The notes beneath the pieces were generated by a model, which did no database searches, was not told where the DNA came from, and was given only the letters and a program-made list of their open reading frames with translations. Both the position numbers and the translations under genes were made by a program. Positions 5,423 through 7,706 of a stretch of 7,706 bases of DNA are shown in pieces. The stretch is from Oxalobacteraceae bacterium (GTDB taxonomy: Bacteria; Pseudomonadota; Gammaproteobacteria; Burkholderiales; Burkholderiaceae_D). How positions within the stretch are numbered: position 1 is the first letter of the stretch; the number at the start of each line of letters is the position of its first letter. The stretch is taken from assembly GCA_003132085.1 (NCBI GenBank), contig PKWO01000369.1, positions 2,587-10,292 of the forward strand, read 5' to 3'.

Positions 5423-6517
5423 ATGAAGGTTTCATTGATCCGGGTGCAGGCCAGACTGTCGCGACTAAACCTCGGCGGCGAAATGGGGCATGCGTGCTTC
5501 CGTTTCTTTGGCGCAATGGCGTTCGCTGCCTGCCTGGCGGTCGCTTATTTTGCCGGCCGGCTGGCCGATGCCGGAGCGGTCTTCATCGGCGTCGGCGTGT
5601 ATCTGATCTTCGGTTTGTTGTGGATCGGCGTCGTGGGCCGGGCGGTGCTGACCTACCAGGAACGCCGCATGTTGTCCATCATCCTTGACCCGGCGTGTTT
5701 CGCCGTCTCGATATATTTCGGTGGGGCGGCGCTCGGACCTGTGACGTGGGCGCCGATTGTGATGGTGATCGGCAACGGCATGCGTAACGGTCCTTACTAT
5801 GCGCGTTTGTCGACGATTTCCGGTGTCGTCTGCATGTCGATAGCGCTGTGGTGTTCGCCGTTCTGGCGCGGCATTCCGTTGGTGTCGGCAGGATTGATTT
5901 TTGCGATTATTGTGCTGCCCGCCTATGTGCGGCTCCTTTCCGAGCAAATCGAACAAGCCAAACGCGAACTCAAACTGCGTGCGGCAACGCTCGAATCCGC
6001 ATCCAGGACGGATTCGCTGACCGGCATCCTGAACCGGTCCGGCTTCTTTTGCGCGCTGGAAGAATTGCTGGAAGAGGTGCGGGCCGATGCGAGCAGCGCC
6101 GCGGTCATGCTGCTGGACCTCGATGGCTTCAAGGCAATCAACGATGAATGCGGACATAGCGCCGGCGATGCGGCGCTCAAGGAAGTGGCTGTGCGCCTGA
6201 CGCTGTGCGTGCGGGCCGGCGACACGGTGGCGCGCATCGGCGGCGATGAGTTCGGCATTGCACTGTCCAGTGGATTGACCAATGAAAGCGTGGAGCGCGT
6301 GGCGCAGGACTTGATTGATGCGATTTCCTCAATGCGGTTTCCGGCAAAGCCGGAGCTGCGCCTGGGCGCCAGCATCGGCATCTGCCTGCTGCCCAACCCG
6401 CGTTTCCTGATCGCGGAAGAGATCATGGAGGAGGCCGACCGGCTGATGTATCAGGTAAAACGAGCGGGAAAAAATCGGTTCAGGTCTTCCGGCGAACCGG
6501 GTTCCCGTTACGCTTGA
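5423..6517 (+). CDS. Membrane-anchored GGDEF diguanylate cyclase
   Basis: This 364-aa enzyme is expected to make c-di-GMP from two GTP. I start it at the ATG at 5423, since AAGG lies about 10 nt upstream; a GTG two codons earlier (5417) is possible. Residues about 29-170 form five or six membrane segments with a GNGMRNG loop (117-123), resembling the membrane input region of RpfC/RpfH-type sensors. A short, charged, coiled-coil-like linker (EQIEQAKRELKLRAATLES, 174-192) leads to the GGDEF domain. Its landmarks are DSLTGILNR (197-205), DLDGFKAIND (232-241), the active-site GGDEF (273-277) and EADRLMY (337-343). The product-inhibition I-site RxxD (RAGD, 264-267) sits exactly five residues before GGDEF. 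All key residues look intact, so it is probably active and feedback-inhibited. No PAS or EAL domain is present. The signal sensed is unknown. Confidence 0.95.
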   Translation: MKVSLIRVQARLSRLNLGGEMGHACFRFFGAMAFAACLAVAYFAGRLADAGAVFIGVGVYLIFGLLWIGVVGRAVLTYQERRMLSIILDPACFAVSIYFGGAALGPVTWAPIVMVIGNGMRNGPYYARLSTISGVVCMSIALWCSPFWRGIPLVSAGLIFAIIVLPAYVRLLSEQIEQAKRELKLRAATLESASRTDSLTGILNRSGFFCALEELLEEVRADASSAAVMLLDLDGFKAINDECGHSAGDAALKEVAVRLTLCVRAGDTVARIGGDEFGIALSSGLTNESVERVAQDLIDAISSMRFPAKPELRLGASIGICLLPNPRFLIAEEIMEEADRLMYQVKRAGKNRFRSSGEPGSRYA

Positions 6518-6658
6518 GGCGACATAGCCCGGCAACGCAGTTAATGCAAATGACGACGGAACCGGCACAAAAATCTACCGTCGGCCGGCCTGCGGCGCTT
6601 TGTTTCGGGTTTTCAACATGCCATAGGGAGCTTCTTTTTACGAGTTGGATTCCGTTTT

Positions 6659-6683
6659 TGCCCGCTTTGCGGGGCATTTTCTT
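6659..6683 (+). terminator. Probable intrinsic terminator after the GGDEF gene
   Basis: TGCCCGC-TTT-GCGGGGCA folds into a GC-rich stem with one bulged G, followed by TTTTCTT. It lies about 140 nt past the cyclase stop. The T run is short, so efficiency is uncertain. On the opposite strand it is not followed by T residues. Confidence 0.55.
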
Positions 6684-6717
6684 GGTGGGCGCCGGCATGA
6701 ATCGACATGCCGCCACC
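6684..6717. repeat. Imperfect hairpin upstream of the HD-GYP-like gene
   Basis: CGGCATG (6693-6699) pairs with CATGCCG (6706-6712). Beyond a 4-nt bulge, GGTGG (6684-6688) pairs with CCACC (6713-6717). It sits between the terminator-like stem and the promoter at 6737-6765. It could be a second 3'-end structure of the cyclase transcript or a protein site near the next promoter. No homology is recognised. Confidence 0.45.
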
Positions 6718-6736
6718 CGCGCCGACCCCGGGAAAA

Positions 6737-6765
6737 TTGATGCCGTTGTGAAAATTCTCTATACT
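6737..6765 (+). promoter_or_regulatory. Sigma-70-type promoter of the HD-GYP-like gene
   Basis: TTGATG (6737-6742) and TATACT (6760-6765) are separated by 17 bp, a good match to the housekeeping consensus. The predicted start of transcription near 6772 gives a leader of about 40 nt with AAGGA (6798-6802) ahead of the ATG. The gene is therefore likely expressed independently of the upstream cyclase. Confidence 0.7.
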
Positions 6766-6811
6766 AGGAGCAATTGCGGCCGGACGGCCTCGACAAAAAG
6801 GATAGACAACG

Positions 6812-7706
6812 ATGGATCAGCGACGCCTCAGCATAGCGGATATTGTGATCGGCGAGCCCTTGCAATGGGATGTCTATGGCGTCGATCAAAAGCTGTTGCT
6901 GCGCAAAGGACAAATCGTCGAAAGCGAACGTCAGGTGGAAGGTTTGCTCGAACGCGGCTTGTATGTCGACGCTGCCAACGGTCCGCACAAACGCTCCGAA
7001 GAGCCGGTTAAAAAAATCGAGGTTCCGTCGGCCCTGCGCCTGCTCAATTTGGCCAACAAACGGCTGGAGCGCCTTCTATACAGTTTAAGCGGCGAAACCG
7101 ACGCGCAAGGCAAGATCCTGGAAGTCGTCAAGGCGATTACCTATGCCACCGATATAAATCGCGACATTGCGCTTGGCTGCATCCTGCTCAACCAGTCGGC
7201 CGGTAATTACGCGGTCAGGCATTGCGTCGACACGGCGGTCGTGTCGTTGCTGATCATGCGCGCGATGCGCAAAACCCCGGATGAAATAGCCACGGTAATG
7301 GCAGCGGCGTTGACGATGAATATCGGCATGCTGCGCTACCAGGATCAAATGGAAAGCAAGCAGGATGCGCTGTCCGAGAAGGAAGTCGACATTATCAAGA
7401 AGCATCCGGAAGAGAGCGTCGCCATATTGAAGCAGGTCGGCATAGACAATGCGGATTGGTTATCGTATGTGCTGCTGCATCATGAAAATGAAGACGGCAG
7501 CGGCTACCCGCTCGGTAAAAATGTGCCGGCCATCTCGCAAAATGCCAAAATTCTGGCGCTTGCCGACCATTACTGCGCATGCATCTGCAGCCGCAAATAC
7601 CGCAAGACCTTGGCGCACAATGCCGCGCTGCGCGATGTGTTCCTGGTCGGCGGCAAACCCTGCGACCCGATGCTGACCGCTTACTTCATCAAGGAGCTCG
7701 GCACCT
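6812..7706 (+). CDS. HD-GYP-like protein with degenerate HD motif, 3' end cut by window edge
   Basis: The frame is open from the ATG at 6812 (ribosome site AAGGA 9 nt upstream) to the right edge, 298 complete codons. Residues 1-50 form a small N-terminal domain (IGEPLQWDVYGVDQKLLLRKGQ...LLERGLYVD) of the kind found ahead of many betaproteobacterial HD-GYP domains. The C-terminal part (about 130-298) follows the HD-GYP layout: an early His (H137), a later HP (H198), an intact HHExxDGSGYP (223-233), and Asp in LALADHY (D252). The namesake HDIGK position instead reads MNIGM (169-173), so both metal-ligating residues and the Lys are gone. Classical HD-GYP proteins hydrolyse c-di-GMP. This one is probably a non-catalytic or altered-function relative, perhaps a c-di-GMP or partner-binding protein. 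That is inference. No membrane segment is seen. Confidence 0.88.
   Translation, partial: MDQRRLSIADIVIGEPLQWDVYGVDQKLLLRKGQIVESERQVEGLLERGLYVDAANGPHKRSEEPVKKIEVPSALRLLNLANKRLERLLYSLSGETDAQGKILEVVKAITYATDINRDIALGCILLNQSAGNYAVRHCVDTAVVSLLIMRAMRKTPDEIATVMAAALTMNIGMLRYQDQMESKQDALSEKEVDIIKKHPEESVAILKQVGIDNADWLSYVLLHHENEDGSGYPLGKNVPAISQNAKILALADHYCACICSRKYRKTLAHNAALRDVFLVGGKPCDPMLTAYFIKELGT

Overview
The window looks like a chromosomal piece of a moderately GC-rich Gram-negative bacterium. A betaproteobacterium of the Burkholderiales (Oxalobacteraceae-like) is my best guess from protein style and codon use. I could not run a database search, so the taxonomy is tentative.

Left part (1-4505, all minus strand): a substrate-uptake and catabolism locus. 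Reading in the direction of transcription, a HutC/UTRA-type GntR regulator (4382-3630) is followed by a 543-bp control region. Next come a TonB-dependent outer-membrane receptor (3086-780) and, one base later, a PfkB/ribokinase-type sugar or nucleoside kinase (778 to the left edge, cut just before its catalytic Asp). Three near-identical palindromes with the core GGTACGyACC lie at 3263-3274, 3487-3498 and 4484-4495. Each is 17-18 bp upstream of a -10-like hexamer on the minus strand. The simplest reading is that the GntR protein represses its own gene and the receptor-kinase operon, and that the locus imports a molecule through the outer membrane and phosphorylates it. The substrate is not identifiable from this window.

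Middle (4506-5422): a DUF2505-type START-like (SRPBCC) protein on the minus strand, then a 383-bp divergent intergenic region with a 10-bp tandem repeat array (5201-5246). A separate 9-bp tandem repeat array lies in the leader of the TonB receptor (3118-3162).

Right part (5423-7706, plus strand): a membrane diguanylate cyclase with an intact GGDEF motif and RxxD I-site, a probable terminator (6659-6683), a good sigma-70-type promoter (TTGATG-N17-TATACT), and an HD-GYP-like protein running off the right edge. The latter keeps HHExxDGSGYP, but its namesake HD pair is replaced by Met-Asn. This pairs an apparently active c-di-GMP synthase with a probably inactive or altered HD-GYP protein.

I see no tRNA, rRNA, CRISPR array, insertion sequence or phage gene.
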